Below are positions 44,756 to 55,039 of a stretch of DNA of 64,000 nucleotides, in pieces (positions within the stretch are counted from its first letter, which is position 1; the number at the start of each line of letters is the position of its first letter). The notes beneath the pieces were generated by a model, which had not been told where the DNA came from, ran no database searches, and worked only from the letters and a program-made list of their open reading frames with translations. The translations under genes and the position numbers were made by a program. This DNA is from CAWKKW01 sp963850345 (GTDB lineage Bacteria; Acidobacteriota; Terriglobia; Terriglobales; Acidobacteriaceae). The stretch spans positions 496,001 to 560,000 of the forward strand of contig CAWKKW010000009.1 in the NCBI GenBank assembly GCA_963850345.1. The letters are read 5' to 3'.

Positions 44756-46275
44756 ATGGATATAGAAGAACTCTTGCGGGAAGTAGATTTCGTGCGCCGC
44801 CGCGGAGGTACGCCGGCCATCACCGGCGTGGAGTACGACTCGCGCCGCATCCAGCGGGGTTCAGTCTTTGTAGCCATGCGGGGCGGTACAACCGATGGCA
44901 ACCGCTACATCGACAAGGCCATTCAGCAGGGGGCTGCGGCCGTAGTTACCGATTCGGCTGAGGCCTTCGATGCCTGCTCGACGCAGATGCCTGAACTGGC
45001 CATGGTCCAGGTCGAGCATGGGCGCCGTGCTCTCGCCCAGCTGTCCTGCCAGCTTCTTCGGCGCATCCCGAACAAAAGCTGAAGCTCAGTGGCGTGACCG
45101 GTACCAACGGCAAAACAACCACCGCTTTCCTGCTCGACGGCATGCTGAACCACCACCGGCGAAAGACCGTTCTGGTCGGGACCATTGAGTACCACGTCGC
45201 GGGCGCGGTCAAGCCTTCGCCGCACACCACGCCCGAATCGCGCGATCTCTTCGAACTTTTCGCGGAAGGCGTGCGCGCCGGTGCGACAGAGGCAGTCATG
45301 GAAGTGTCCTCCCACGCGCTGCACCAGGGCAGGACGTCGGGACTGCCGTTTGATGTCGCCATCTTTACCAATCTCACTCGCGACCACCTCGACTACCACG
45401 GCACCATGGAGAGCTACTTCGAAGCCAAGCGCATGCTCTTCGATGGATCGCAAGGTGCGCCTCCTCGCCATGCTGTCATCAATCTCGACGATGCGTACGG
45501 AACGCAGATGGCCGAGGCCGCGCTCTCCGCAGGTTCAGAGGTCTTCACCTACGGCATCCACGCGGGTGCCTTTCGCGCCGACAAGATCGCAATGAGCGCG
45601 GCGGGCATGCAGTTCCACATGAGCACGCCCGATGGTGCGATCGAACTGAAGACCCGGATGACCGGCAAGGTGAATGTATACAATCTGCTCGCCGCATCTG
45701 CCGCAGCCCTGGCGCGCGGTCTTACTCCGGACCAGGTCGCCGCCGGGGCATCGTCCCTTGATTTTGTGCCGGGCCGCTTCCAGACGGTCGCCGCCGGTCA
45801 GCCTTTTGCCGTGGTCGTGGATTACGCGCATACCGACGACGCCCTCCGAAACCTGATTGCGCTTGGCCGCGAATTCGTCACAGCGAATGCCGGCCGGGTC
45901 ATCACTCTCTTTGGCTGCGGTGGCGATCGAGACCGGACGAAGCGGCCGCTGATGGGGCGCGCCGCGGGCGAGGGCAGCGATTTGGTCGTCCTCACCTCCG
46001 ACAACCCGCGCAGCGAAGACCCGGTGGCGATTCTCGAAGATGTACTACCCGCTCTTCGCGAGACGGGCACGCCCTTTCGCGCCGAACCCGACCGCGCGCT
46101 TGCGATTCAGTTCGCAATCCACGCCGCCAAACCGGGGGATATCGTTCTACTCGCCGGCAAGGGTCACGAGAAAGTTCAAGTTCTTCGACACGAAACCGTT
46201 CCCTTCGACGACACTGAGATAGCCTTCCAGGCGCTGGCCGATCTTGGCTACCCGCGGAACGGAAGCAGGCCATGA
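44756..46275 (+). CDS. murE: UDP-MurNAc-tripeptide synthetase (two closely spaced frameshifts)
   Basis: A Mur ligase of about 506 residues that adds the third residue, usually meso-diaminopimelate in Gram-negatives, to UDP-MurNAc-L-Ala-D-Glu. The N-terminal domain has ITGVEYDSRRIQRGSVFVAM; the ATP loop is GVTGTNGKTTTAFLL; the substrate lid has HTTPESRDLFELF; and LTSDNPRSEDP is the DNPR motif that marks diaminopimelate-adding enzymes. The frame is broken near 45045 and 45063, where two single-base insertions interrupt the stretch just before the ATP loop. Since MurE is essential and no second copy is seen, these are best read as sequence errors. The stop overlaps murF by ATGA. Confidence 0.93.
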
Positions 46276-47696
46276 AGCTCGAACTCGAACAGATCGCGCA
46301 GTGGACCGGAGCCGGACTTTGGTTCGCGCCCGGTGAACTCACCCGGGGTCCGGTGACCGGCTACTCCATCGACTCGCGCACGCTCTCGCCCGGCGACTTG
46401 TTCTTCGCCATTCAGGGCGAGCGCTTCGATGGCCACCAATTTGTCGCAGCTGCTCTGGAACGTGGTGCCCGGGCTGCCGTTGTGACTCGCAGCAAAGTCA
46501 TCAGCCTGCCGGAGTCAGTCAAGAAGAAGACGCTGATCGTGGTTGAGGACGATCCGATTGTTCCACTGCAAACGTTGGCCGCGGCGGTTCGCCGCCACTG
46601 GGGTAAGCGCGTCGTCGCCATCACCGGGAGCGCCGGCAAGACCACGACCAAGGATGCCATCGCCGCTGTGCTGGCTACGCAATTTCGCGTGCTCAAGTCG
46701 CAAGGTAATTTGAACAATGGCTTCGGGCTGCCTCTGCAACTGCTCAAGCTCGAACCCGAACACCAGGTGGCCGTAATCGAAATGGGGATGTCGAACGCAG
46801 GTGAAATTGCTGCGCTCGCAAGGATCGCCGCGCCGAACTGGGGTGTGGTGACCAATGTCGGCAACGCGCATGCGGAAAACTTCCCCGACGGCATCGCGGG
46901 CGTTGCGCGCGCCAAATACGAGTTAGTAGAAGCCCTGCCAGCCGATGGCGTCGCCTTTCTGAACTGCGACGATCCTTATGTCGGGCAGTTCGGTCGAGAC
47001 TTTCGCGGCAAGGCTGTCTATTTCGGCCGCGGCCCGTGCGCCGAGCCTAAGGCGGAGAGTATCGAGGAGTTGGGTTCCGAGGGCGTCCGCTTCTGCGTGC
47101 TGGCAGGCGACGTGGAGACCCGTATCAAGCTCGCGCTGCTGGGCAGGCATAATGTGGCCAACGCCATGGCGGCGATCGCGGTCGGCTTGGAAGCGGGCAT
47201 TCCTCTCAAGCAATGCGCCGAGGCTCTGGAACAGTTGCAGCCCGCCGACAAGCGCGGCCAGGTGCTCACCCTTCGCGGCGCCACAGTGATCAACGATTGT
47301 TACAACTCCAATCCTGAAGCGCTCACCTCCATGATCGAGACGCTGGCCTCTTTGCCTGCCCAGCGCCGGATCCTGATTGCCGGGGAGATGCTGGAACTGG
47401 GACGCGAGGCGGCAGAGTTGCATCGAGCCTGCGGACGAGCCGCAGCCAAGCATGGAATCGACATCGTCATCGGCGTTCGCGGGAACGGCCAGGCCATCGT
47501 CGATGGTGCCAGAGAGGCGAGCGGTGCTAGCGAGGCGGGCGCCGCGAAGCGAGGCGTGGAAGCCTTCTTCGTCGAAACACCGCAGGAAGCAGGGCAGTGG
47601 CTGAACGCGGAACTGAAACCCGGAGACGCGGTGTTACTGAAGGCTTCACGAGGCGTACGCCTGGAGCAGGCGCTCGAATCCCTGAAAGACGCGTGA
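46272..47696 (+). CDS. murF: UDP-MurNAc-tripeptide:D-Ala-D-Ala ligase
   Basis: A 474-aa Mur ligase that joins D-Ala-D-Ala to the UDP-MurNAc-tripeptide in the cytoplasm. The N-terminal domain has GYSIDSRTLSPGDLFFAIQG; the ATP loop is AITGSAGKTTTKDAIAAVL; IEMGMSNAGEIAALA and NVGNAHAENF follow; and VINDCYNSNPEAL is the family motif in the C-terminal part. Full length, no frame break. The start overlaps the murE stop by ATGA, the usual coupling in this cluster. A 140-base gap to mraY follows; it contains no obvious terminator. Confidence 0.97.
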   Translation: MKLELEQIAQWTGAGLWFAPGELTRGPVTGYSIDSRTLSPGDLFFAIQGERFDGHQFVAAALERGARAAVVTRSKVISLPESVKKKTLIVVEDDPIVPLQTLAAAVRRHWGKRVVAITGSAGKTTTKDAIAAVLATQFRVLKSQGNLNNGFGLPLQLLKLEPEHQVAVIEMGMSNAGEIAALARIAAPNWGVVTNVGNAHAENFPDGIAGVARAKYELVEALPADGVAFLNCDDPYVGQFGRDFRGKAVYFGRGPCAEPKAESIEELGSEGVRFCVLAGDVETRIKLALLGRHNVANAMAAIAVGLEAGIPLKQCAEALEQLQPADKRGQVLTLRGATVINDCYNSNPEALTSMIETLASLPAQRRILIAGEMLELGREAAELHRACGRAAAKHGIDIVIGVRGNGQAIVDGAREASGASEAGAAKRGVEAFFVETPQEAGQWLNAELKPGDAVLLKASRGVRLEQALESLKDA

Positions 47697-47836
47697 TCCC
47701 GTTTTCCTACCCATCCGGGCTTGTCTCGCGCGAATGCGCCAACAGGGTATCTCCCCGATGACCTGCCAAAATCCTCTGCAATCGCGCCGCTGCCTGTAAG
47801 ATAAGCCCAGAAACCCCGATTCTTGCCGGAGGAAGT

Positions 47837-48973
47837 TTGCTTTACTGGCTGCTCTATCAGAAGCTGTTCCCCTACTTCAGACCTTTCCGAATCTTCCGGT
47901 ATCTCACGTTCCGCACTGCCTTCGCCAGCCTCACCGCGCTCTTGATTGCGCTGCTCATCGGTCCCTACGTGATCGAGAAGCTGCGCGAATTTCAAATCGG
48001 ACAATACATTCGCGAAGAGGGTCCGCAGGCGCACCAGAAAAAAGCGGGCACCCCGACCATGGGCGGGCTGCTCATCTGCATCGCCATTCTCTTGCCGACG
48101 TTGCTCTGGTCCGACCTGTCGAATCCCTTTATCTGGCTGGTCATGGGATCGACCGTGGGTTTCGGCGCGATTGGCTTTGCCGATGACTACATCAAGGTTG
48201 TTCGCCGCCGCAATCTTGGCCTGACCGCGCGCGCCAAGATGGGCTTTCAAATCCTGGTGAGTGTCGCGATCGCAACTGCGCTGGTCGCGATGCAGGCGCA
48301 AGGCAGCTACTCCACGCACCTGATGGTTCCGTTTGTGAAACGCTTTCGGCCCGACCTCGCCATTCACGCGTTGGGCCACGTGCCGCATCTTGGCTTGCTG
48401 GCCTTTCTTCCATTCGTAGTCTTCGTTACGCTGGTCATCGTCTTCTCAAGCAACGCCGTCAACCTGACAGACGGACTCGACGGCCTGGCTATTGGCTGCA
48501 CCATCATCGCGGCAGGCGCGCTCACCGTGCTCACCTATGTCAGCGGTCACGTCGTCTTCTCCGACTACCTCGAATTGCAGCGCATGCCCCTCGTCGGCGA
48601 ACTCACCATCTACTGCGGAGCGATGGTCGGCGCCAGCATCGGCTTCCTCTGGTACAACGCGCATCCGGCGGAGATCTTCATGGGCGACGTGGGCTCGCTC
48701 GCACTCGGCGGCGCCATCGGCACCATCGCCGTCGCCATCAAGCAGGAACTGCTGCTGCCGTTTATCGGCGGCATCTTCGTGCTTGAGGCCGTGTCGGTCA
48801 TCCTGCAGGTGGGCAGCTACAAGCTGCGCAAGGGGAAGCGTATTTTCAAGATGGCGCCGCTCCATCACCACTTCGAACTGGTCGGTTGGTCAGAGTCTAA
48901 AATCATTGCGCGCTTCTGGATCGGGGCGCTGGTATTTGCACTCTTTGCACTCACAACGTTGAAACTGCGGTGA
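47837..48973 (+). CDS. mraY: Phospho-N-acetylmuramoyl-pentapeptide transferase
   Basis: A 378-aa inner-membrane enzyme that moves phospho-MurNAc-pentapeptide onto undecaprenyl phosphate to make lipid I. About ten hydrophobic segments are seen. Signatures are GPQAHQKKAGTPTMGGLLI, FADDYIKVVRRRNLGL with the catalytic Asp pair, NAVNLTDGLDGLAIG and the C-terminal HHHFELVGWSESKII. The start is TTG 47837 giving LYWLLYQKLFPYF, preceded by GGAGG at four bases. Slightly longer than the E. coli protein through an extra loop in the middle. It is followed by murD. Confidence 0.97.
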   Translation: MLYWLLYQKLFPYFRPFRIFRYLTFRTAFASLTALLIALLIGPYVIEKLREFQIGQYIREEGPQAHQKKAGTPTMGGLLICIAILLPTLLWSDLSNPFIWLVMGSTVGFGAIGFADDYIKVVRRRNLGLTARAKMGFQILVSVAIATALVAMQAQGSYSTHLMVPFVKRFRPDLAIHALGHVPHLGLLAFLPFVVFVTLVIVFSSNAVNLTDGLDGLAIGCTIIAAGALTVLTYVSGHVVFSDYLELQRMPLVGELTIYCGAMVGASIGFLWYNAHPAEIFMGDVGSLALGGAIGTIAVAIKQELLLPFIGGIFVLEAVSVILQVGSYKLRKGKRIFKMAPLHHHFELVGWSESKIIARFWIGALVFALFALTTLKLR

Positions 48974-49058
48974 TCGCGCGCGAGCGGTGTCGCGACGTGG
49001 GAAAATGTCTCGACACCTGACAACACGCTGCTGCGACACCGGGAAACGCGGAACGGTT

Positions 49059-50438
49059 ATGGAATTGAAAGGCAAGAAAGTATTGGTGGTGGGGCTGGGC
49101 AAGTCCGGTCTGGCGGCGGCCCTGTTTCTGCGCCGGCAGGGAGCGCGGGTCACGGTGTCCGATGTGCGCAGTGCCGAGGCGCTGGCCAAGGAAATTCCCG
49201 CGCTGCTTGAAGAGAATATCGCCGTCGAGGCGGGTGGTCATGGCCTGCTCACCTTTCGCCGTCAGGACCTGATCGTGGTAAGCCCAGGCGTGCCGCTCAA
49301 TACTCCAGAGATTGTGCAGGTGAAGAGCTTTGGCCTGCCCGTGATCGGCGAGGTGGAACTCGCGGCTCGCTTTCTCAAAGGTAAGACCCTGGCCATCACC
49401 GGCGCCAATGGCAAGACGACCACCACCACGCTCTGCGGCAAGATTCTGGAAGCGGGTCACATTCCTGTGGCGGTTGGCGGCAACATCGGTCTGCCGGTCA
49501 TCGCCCTGGTCGAAGAGAGTCGCGCCGAGGGCTGGTCGGTGCTGGAGGTTTCGAGCTTCCAACTGGAAACCACCGAAACCTTTCATCCCGAGATCGCGGT
49601 CATTCTCAACATCACGCCCGATCATCTGGATCGTCACGGTACATTCGAAAACTACGTTGCGGCCAAAGAAAAAATCTTCGCCAATCAGAACGCGGAAGAC
49701 GTCCTGGTGCTCAACGCCGATGATCCCGTGACCGCTGCCGCCGCCGCTCGCGCCAGGTCTCGCATCTTCTGGTTCAGCCGCACCCACGCCGTGGAGCAAG
49801 GTGCGTTCGTGGAGGATGGATCGATTGTGTTCCGGTCCGCCCCGAGAGCCGCTGTCGAGCAGATCCTTCCGATCGATGGAATTTCGCTGAAGGGCTCGCA
49901 CAATATCGAGAACGTGCTTGCGGCCGTCTGCGCGACGCGGCTGGTAGGTGTTCCGGCCGCGGACATTCGCACCGCCGTCGAAGGCTTTCGCGCCGTGGAA
50001 CATCGGCTGGAGCACGTGGCCACGGTGCAGGGCGTGGAATACTTCAACGACTCGAAGGCCACCAACGTAGACGCCGCGGCCAAGGCCATCAGCTCGTTCG
50101 CGGGCGGCATTCACCTTATCCTCGGCGGCAAGGACAAGAACTCCGACTATTCGCAACTCAACGCGTTGCTGCGCGAGCGAGTGAAGGCTGTCTACACCAT
50201 CGGCGCGGCGGCCGAGAAGATCGAATCGCAGATTCGTGGAGCCGCGCCAATCGTTTCAGCCCACACATTGGCCGAGGCCGTTGCGCAGGCAGGCGATGCG
50301 GCCCAGTCCGGCGAAATCGTGTTGCTGGCGCCCGCGTGTTCCAGCTTCGATCAGTTCGAAAACTATGAACACCGAGGACGCGTCTTCAAGGACCTGGTGA
50401 TGGCGCGCAGGGGACTGGATGTATGGCAAAGCGCGTAG
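49059..50438 (+). CDS. murD: UDP-MurNAc-L-alanine:D-glutamate ligase
   Basis: A 459-aa Mur ligase adding D-glutamate. It opens MELKGKKVLVVGLGKSGLAA, has the ATP loop AITGANGKTTTTTLCGKIL, the catalytic region VLEVSSFQLETTETFHP, NITPDHLDRHGTFENY and the C-terminal EYFNDSKATNVDAAAKAI. The start at ATG 49059 is chosen because it matches the family N-terminus; 24 upstream codons in frame do not. The last 16 bases overlap ftsW, indicating translational coupling. Full length and unbroken. Confidence 0.97.
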   Translation: MELKGKKVLVVGLGKSGLAAALFLRRQGARVTVSDVRSAEALAKEIPALLEENIAVEAGGHGLLTFRRQDLIVVSPGVPLNTPEIVQVKSFGLPVIGEVELAARFLKGKTLAITGANGKTTTTTLCGKILEAGHIPVAVGGNIGLPVIALVEESRAEGWSVLEVSSFQLETTETFHPEIAVILNITPDHLDRHGTFENYVAAKEKIFANQNAEDVLVLNADDPVTAAAAARARSRIFWFSRTHAVEQGAFVEDGSIVFRSAPRAAVEQILPIDGISLKGSHNIENVLAAVCATRLVGVPAADIRTAVEGFRAVEHRLEHVATVQGVEYFNDSKATNVDAAAKAISSFAGGIHLILGGKDKNSDYSQLNALLRERVKAVYTIGAAAEKIESQIRGAAPIVSAHTLAEAVAQAGDAAQSGEIVLLAPACSSFDQFENYEHRGRVFKDLVMARRGLDVWQSA

Positions 50439-51515
50439 GCGTCGACAAGTGGCTGTTTTGCGTGACACTGCTGCTGGTCGTCATTGGACTGGTGATGGTG
50501 TTCAGCGCCTCGGCCGTAATGGCGAAGGAGCGCTTCGGATCGCCGTACAACTTCGTGCTGCGGCAGGCTCTCTGGGCGGCGCTCGGCCTGGCTGCGATGA
50601 CGCTGCTGATGCAGGTGGACTACCGCCGCTATAACAATCCGAATGTCGTCTTTCCCGCCATCGCGCTGACCACGATCCTGCTGCTGTCCGCGTTTCTCAT
50701 GCGCGATTCGCACAACACCCATCGCTGGATCAAGTTCGGCGCGTTCTCATTTCAGCCCTCTGAGATCGCGAAGCCGGCGCTGGTGCTGTTCCTGGCGTGG
50801 TTCCTGCAGAAACGCATGGCATCGATTGCGGACTGGCGAAATACATTAATCCCCGCGGCTCTGCCCAGCCTGCTCTTCATTCTGCTCATTGTGAAAGAGC
50901 CCGATCTCGGCACTGCGCTGGTGTGCGCCGGCGTGACGGCCCTGATGCTCTACCTCGCGGGCATGGATCCCAAGTACCTTGGCTATGCCGCCGTGGCCGC
51001 GACCCCGATCTTGTACTTCCTGCTCTTTCGTGTGGAGTGGCGCCGCCGACGACTGCTCGCTTTCCTGAATCCGGAAGCGGATCCAAAGGGCGCGGGTTTT
51101 CACACAATCCAATCGCTGATAGCCGTTGGGCACTGGCGGACTGCACGGCCTCGGCTACATGGAGGGACGGCAGAAGCTCTTCTACCTGCCCGAGCCGCAT
51201 ACCGACTTCATCTTCGCCAACATTTCAGAAGAACTCGGCCTGCTCGGCGCGCTGGTGGTGCTGAGCCTCTTCGTCGCGCTCGGCTATCGCGGGTTGCGCG
51301 CCGCCATTCTGTCCAAGGATCCCTTCGCGCGCTTCCTGGCGTTCGGCATCACCGCGACCATCCTCATTCAGGCCTTCTTCAACATCAGCGTGGTGCTGGC
51401 GCTGGTTCCCACCAAGGGAATTACGCTGCCGTTCGTCTCCTATGGCGGAACTTCGCTCTTCATCATGCTCGCGTCGATCGGCGTTCTTCTCAACGTGACC
51501 CGGGAGATCGACTAA
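50423..51515 (+). CDS. ftsW: Septal peptidoglycan glycosyltransferase FtsW (one frameshift)
   Basis: A SEDS-family membrane enzyme of about 363 residues that polymerises septal peptidoglycan with its partner PBP. Family signatures are VIGLVMVFSASAVMAKERFG, THRWIKFGAFSFQPSEIAKP, IVKEPDLGTALV with the catalytic Asp region, and, in the second frame, LPEPHTDFIFANISEELG and LPFVSYGGTSLFI. The frame changes at 51131, where one extra C splits AVG from TGGLHGLGYMEGRQ. Without it the protein is continuous. As an essential gene with all blocks intact it is treated as functional. It overlaps murD and is followed six bases later by murG. Confidence 0.93.
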
Positions 51516-51521
51516 ACGCCT

Positions 51522-52612
51522 ATGCCGGAAGCATCGCTCCGCGTGCTCATCGCGGGCGGCGGCACGGGTGGCCACGTGATCCCCGCCCTCGCTATTGCCA
51601 AGGAACTGCGCGACCGTCACGGAGCTGAAGTGCGCTTCGTCGGTACATCGCGAGGCTTTGAAACGCGGCTGGTTCCCGAGGCCGGCTTCGCCCTCGATCT
51701 GATCCAGGTTGGACAGTTGAAAGGCGTCAGCCTCCAGACCCGCCTCAAGACCATGCTGGACCTGCCGCTCGGCGTGCGCCGCTGCCTCCAGATTCTGCGT
51801 ACCTTTCGCCCGCACGTGGTCGTGGGGGTGGGGGGGTACGCTTCCGGGCCAGGAATGGTCGCCGCACTCCTGAAGCGAACGCCGACCCTGGCCTTCGAAC
51901 CGAATGCTGTGCCCGGCCTGGCGAATCGTCTGGTCGGCAAGTGGGTCAGCGCTGCGGCTGTCAGCTTTCCGCCGGGTGTGAAGTATTTTCGCAACGCGGA
52001 GGTGACCGGCATCCCCGTTCGGCCCGAGTTTTTCGGCTTGAAACCTCGCCCCGAGGGAAGTCCACCGAACCTGCTGGTCTTTGGCGGTAGCCAGGGAGCC
52101 CGGGTTCTCAACCAGACGCTTGCCGCAGATCGCGGTCAGACTGCTGGCGTCGGTTCCCGGTCTCACGATTCTGCACCAGGCAGGCGCGCGCACGGCCGAG
52201 GCGACCCAGGCCGACTATGTTGCCAGCGGCGCGGACCCGAGCGCGCTGGCAGGTTCATGCGTTTCTCGACGACATGCCGCGCCGCTTCGAAGCCGCCGAC
52301 CTGGTGTTGGCGCGCAGCGGAGCCAGCACCGTTGCGGAACTCGGCGCGGCCGGCAAACCCTCTGTGCTGGTGCCCTTTCCGCAAGCCGCCGATGATCATC
52401 AACGCTTCAATGCCGAAGTGATGGTCAAGGCCGGCGGTGCGAAGATGCTGCTCGAACGTGACCTCACGCCGGACAGCCTGCTCTCCACCTTGCAGGACCT
52501 CTTGGCGAGTCCGGATGGTCTGCGCCAGATGGCCGAGCAGTCGCGGCAACTTGCACGTCCCGGTGCCGCTGCGCACATCGCACGCCAGATCCTCACCTTG
52601 GCCAGCCGCTGA
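51522..52612 (+). CDS. murG: Lipid II synthase MurG (two frameshifts)
   Basis: A GT-B glycosyltransferase of about 363 residues that adds GlcNAc to lipid I at the inner face of the membrane. The N-terminal domain has VLIAGGGTGGHVIPALAIA, VGTSRGFETRLVPEAGF and VVVGVGGYASGPGMVA; FGGSQGARVLNQTL begins the C-terminal half, which continues in other frames with ILHQAGARTAEATQADY, AFLDDMPRRFEAADLVLARS and GASTVAELGAAGKPSVLVPF. Frame changes lie near 52119 and 52240, each explained by one extra base. The gene is treated as intact with sequence errors. It is the last recognised cell-wall gene of the cluster here; murC, ddl and ftsQAZ are not adjacent. Confidence 0.92.
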
Positions 52613-52865
52613 ACCTGAGCAGCTCGTCGGCTCGGGAGGCGTGTCAACTCCGTCGCACAGCTGCCTTCCCGATTTGGGATTTTCACCGAATTTTGTACCG
52701 GTTTCTCCTCGGTTTTATTCGTTTTTTGTTCGCCTTTTGCGGTTTCGAAGTGTTAGAATTTTCTCAATTTCGCACTGTCCACTTGGCCGGCCCGCACTTG
52801 GTCTGTTTGCTTCTGTGGCGGGCGGGGTGTGCGCCCTCAGGGGCGACCCAGGACTGGAGAAACTC

Positions 52866-53939
52866 GTGGCAGATGACCGTTCCCGCGCCGTAGATCTGGC
52901 GCTCTCGCAAATAGAAAAGCAGTTCGGCAAGGGCTCCATCATGCGCCTCGGCAGCAAAGACATCGTGCCGATCTCGGTGATCTCTACTGGATCCATCTCC
53001 TTCGACGCGGCGCTGGGCGTCGGCGGAGTACCGCGCGGGCGCGTGATCGAGATCTTCGGGCCGGAGTCGTCGGGCAAGACCACCATCACCCTCCAGATCA
53101 TCGCCGAGGCGCAGAAGGCGGGAGGCCTGGCCGCCTTCGTGGACGCCGAACACGCGCTCGATCCGCAATACGCCAAGAAACTGGGCGTGGATGTCGACAA
53201 CCTGCTGGTCTCGCAGCCTGACTATGGCGAACAGGCTCTCGAGATCACCGAAGCCCTGGTTCGCTCCGGCGCTATCGATGTGCTGGTCGTCGACTCGGTC
53301 GCCGCACTCGTGCCGAAGGCCGAACTCGACGGCGAGATGGGCGACTCCCACATGGGCCTGCAGGCCCGGCTGATGTCGCAGGCGCTTCGCAAACTCACCG
53401 GCACCGTTTCGAAGTCGCGCACCAGCCTCATCTTCATCAACCAGATCCGCGAGAAGATCGGCGTCATGTTCGGCAACCCCGAAACCACCACCGGTGGCCG
53501 CGCCCTCAAGTTCTATTCGTCGGTGCGCATCGACATCCGCCGCATCGCCGCGGTGAAGGAAGGCGATACCGTCGTCGGTTCGCGGACCAAGGTCAAGGTC
53601 GTCAAGAACAAGGTCGCCGCGCCCTTCCGCGAAGCTGAATTCGACATTCTCTACGGCGAAGGCATCTCCCGCGAAGGCGACGTGCTCGACCTTGCCGTGG
53701 CCAACAACATCGTGGACAAGTCCGGCGCGTGGTACAGCTACTCCGGGGAACGCATCGGCCAGGGCCGCGAAAACGTCCGGCAATATCTCAAGGACAACAA
53801 GGACACCTTTGCCCGCATCGACACCGAACTGCGCCGCAAGCTGGGACTGACCAGCCTGCCCGCAGCCGAGCTACCGCCGGTGCCGGTGAATGGATCGCTG
53901 GCAGCCCAGGAAGTGGTTCGTCCCGCGCGGCGCCAGTAG
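52866..53939 (+). CDS. recA: Recombinase RecA
   Basis: A 357-aa DNA strand-exchange protein and SOS co-protease. Signatures are QIEKQFGKGSIMRLG, the Walker A GPESSGKTTITLQIIAEAQ, LVVDSVAALVPKAELDGEMG, loop L2 TGGRALKFYSSVRIDIRR and the C-terminal KSGAWYSYSGERIGQGRENV. The start is GTG 52866, with GGAG six bases upstream; the long open frame before it belongs to the murG 3' region and leader. The 253-base leader is T-rich and should contain the promoter, but I found no LexA-box pattern I can defend. A good terminator follows. Confidence 0.97.
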   Translation: MADDRSRAVDLALSQIEKQFGKGSIMRLGSKDIVPISVISTGSISFDAALGVGGVPRGRVIEIFGPESSGKTTITLQIIAEAQKAGGLAAFVDAEHALDPQYAKKLGVDVDNLLVSQPDYGEQALEITEALVRSGAIDVLVVDSVAALVPKAELDGEMGDSHMGLQARLMSQALRKLTGTVSKSRTSLIFINQIREKIGVMFGNPETTTGGRALKFYSSVRIDIRRIAAVKEGDTVVGSRTKVKVVKNKVAAPFREAEFDILYGEGISREGDVLDLAVANNIVDKSGAWYSYSGERIGQGRENVRQYLKDNKDTFARIDTELRRKLGLTSLPAAELPPVPVNGSLAAQEVVRPARRQ

Positions 53940-53969
53940 CGTTGGCATCCTGAACACCAAGACGAGACA

Positions 53970-54000
53970 AACGGCGGACCTGCGGGTCTGCCGTTTTCGT
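53970..54000 (+). terminator. Rho-independent terminator after recA
   Basis: AACGGC-g-GACC / GGTC-t-GCCGTT stem around TGCG, followed by TTTTC, 30 bases after the recA stop. Confidence 0.8.
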
Positions 54001-54080
54001 CCGTATCTCGTTCCTCAGCCCTCCTCTGAATTGCAGCAGAGCCGCGTCGCCCATACAATCGGCGAGGACGGACCTGCGCC

Positions 54081-54569
54081 TTGGCGAAAGTAAAAGCGAT
54101 CTATCCGGGAACCTTCGACCCCATGACCAACGGGCATCTGGACCTGATTGCGCGCGGGGCACGCATCTTTGACAGCCTGGTCGTCGCCATTCTCGAGAAC
54201 TCGTCGAAGAACCCGCTGTTTTCCATTCCCGAGCGGGTGGAGATGCTTTCGGAGGCGGTCGCAGTTTTTGGCAATGTCAGCGTGGCGACTTTCAACGGGC
54301 TGATGGTCGACTTCGCCCGTGAACAGGGTGCCCACGCGGTCATGCGGGGTATTCGCGCCATCAGCGATTACGAATACGAACTGCAGATGGCTCTCATGAA
54401 CCAGCGGCTCGCACCCGAACTGGAGACCGTGTTCATGATGCCGGCCGGCAAGTACTCGTTTGTCAGCTCGCGCATGGTGAAAGAGGTCTTCCGCCTGGGC
54501 GGTTCGGTCGACGGCCTCGTTCCCGAATCCGTCATAGAGCGCCTCAAATCGCGAGTGCTCAAAGCCTAA
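54081..54569 (+). CDS. coaD: Phosphopantetheine adenylyltransferase
   Basis: A 162-aa cytoplasmic nucleotidyltransferase that converts 4'-phosphopantetheine and ATP to dephospho-CoA. The family motif AIYPGTFDPMTNGHLDLIAR with the T/HxGH-type HLD site is at the N-terminus; VMRGIRAISDYEYELQMALM and the adenine-binding SFVSSRMVKEVFRLGGSVD follow. Length is typical. The start is TTG 54081 (MAKVKAIYPGT); no strong ribosome site is visible, so it is chosen by homology. It lies downstream of recA with a terminator between, so it is probably a separate unit. Confidence 0.96.
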   Translation: MAKVKAIYPGTFDPMTNGHLDLIARGARIFDSLVVAILENSSKNPLFSIPERVEMLSEAVAVFGNVSVATFNGLMVDFAREQGAHAVMRGIRAISDYEYELQMALMNQRLAPELETVFMMPAGKYSFVSSRMVKEVFRLGGSVDGLVPESVIERLKSRVLKA

Positions 54570-55039
54570 GCCTTACCGCCCTGTCGCCGACTGGCCCCGA
54601 TTCGCCCGCTGAGAGGGTTATGCGCTTCTTAGGTGACCGTCATTTGAAGCACAGGTACGAAGACTGCGTACCACCTTGATCTGCTTCGATGGGGATGGCC
54701 ACGCCTCCGCTCCGGCTGTCGACTCTTCTGCGCAGCCTCCGACGCCGAGAAGAGTTCGTTCGCATCTTTGCTAGCCGATAGACAGACCTATATGCTCCTG
54801 CTCTTGAGTTCTACTTACGGAGGTAGACATAGCTGGGGAGTACACGACGAAAAGCATCGTCGGACAAATAAACTTGAATGGATACAGACTGGGCAGTCAT
54901 TATCAGAGGGGTCGCTCACCCAGCTATGCTCATGCACGCAGTGCCGACCCCATTAGTCAATCGCCACTTCTCGGAAACCAGCCCTGAAATTCGCAACCAA
55001 ACTAGATGCCGATCTGCTGCTGAGCGAAGGAAGGAACAG
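54570..55039. other. Intergenic region of mixed composition
   Basis: About 470 bases with lower GC than the neighbours. An 8-9 bp inverted repeat ACTCTTCT/AGAAGAGT lies near 54722-54753. Open frames are short and have no ribosome sites. Nothing else is recognised; it should contain the promoter of the NTF2-like gene. Confidence 0.45.

Noticed and set aside
52613..52865. Search for a LexA/SOS box in the recA leader
   Set aside because: The leader is T-rich with TTCG/GTTCG words, but neither CTGT-N8-ACAG nor GAAC-N4-GTTC palindromes are present.
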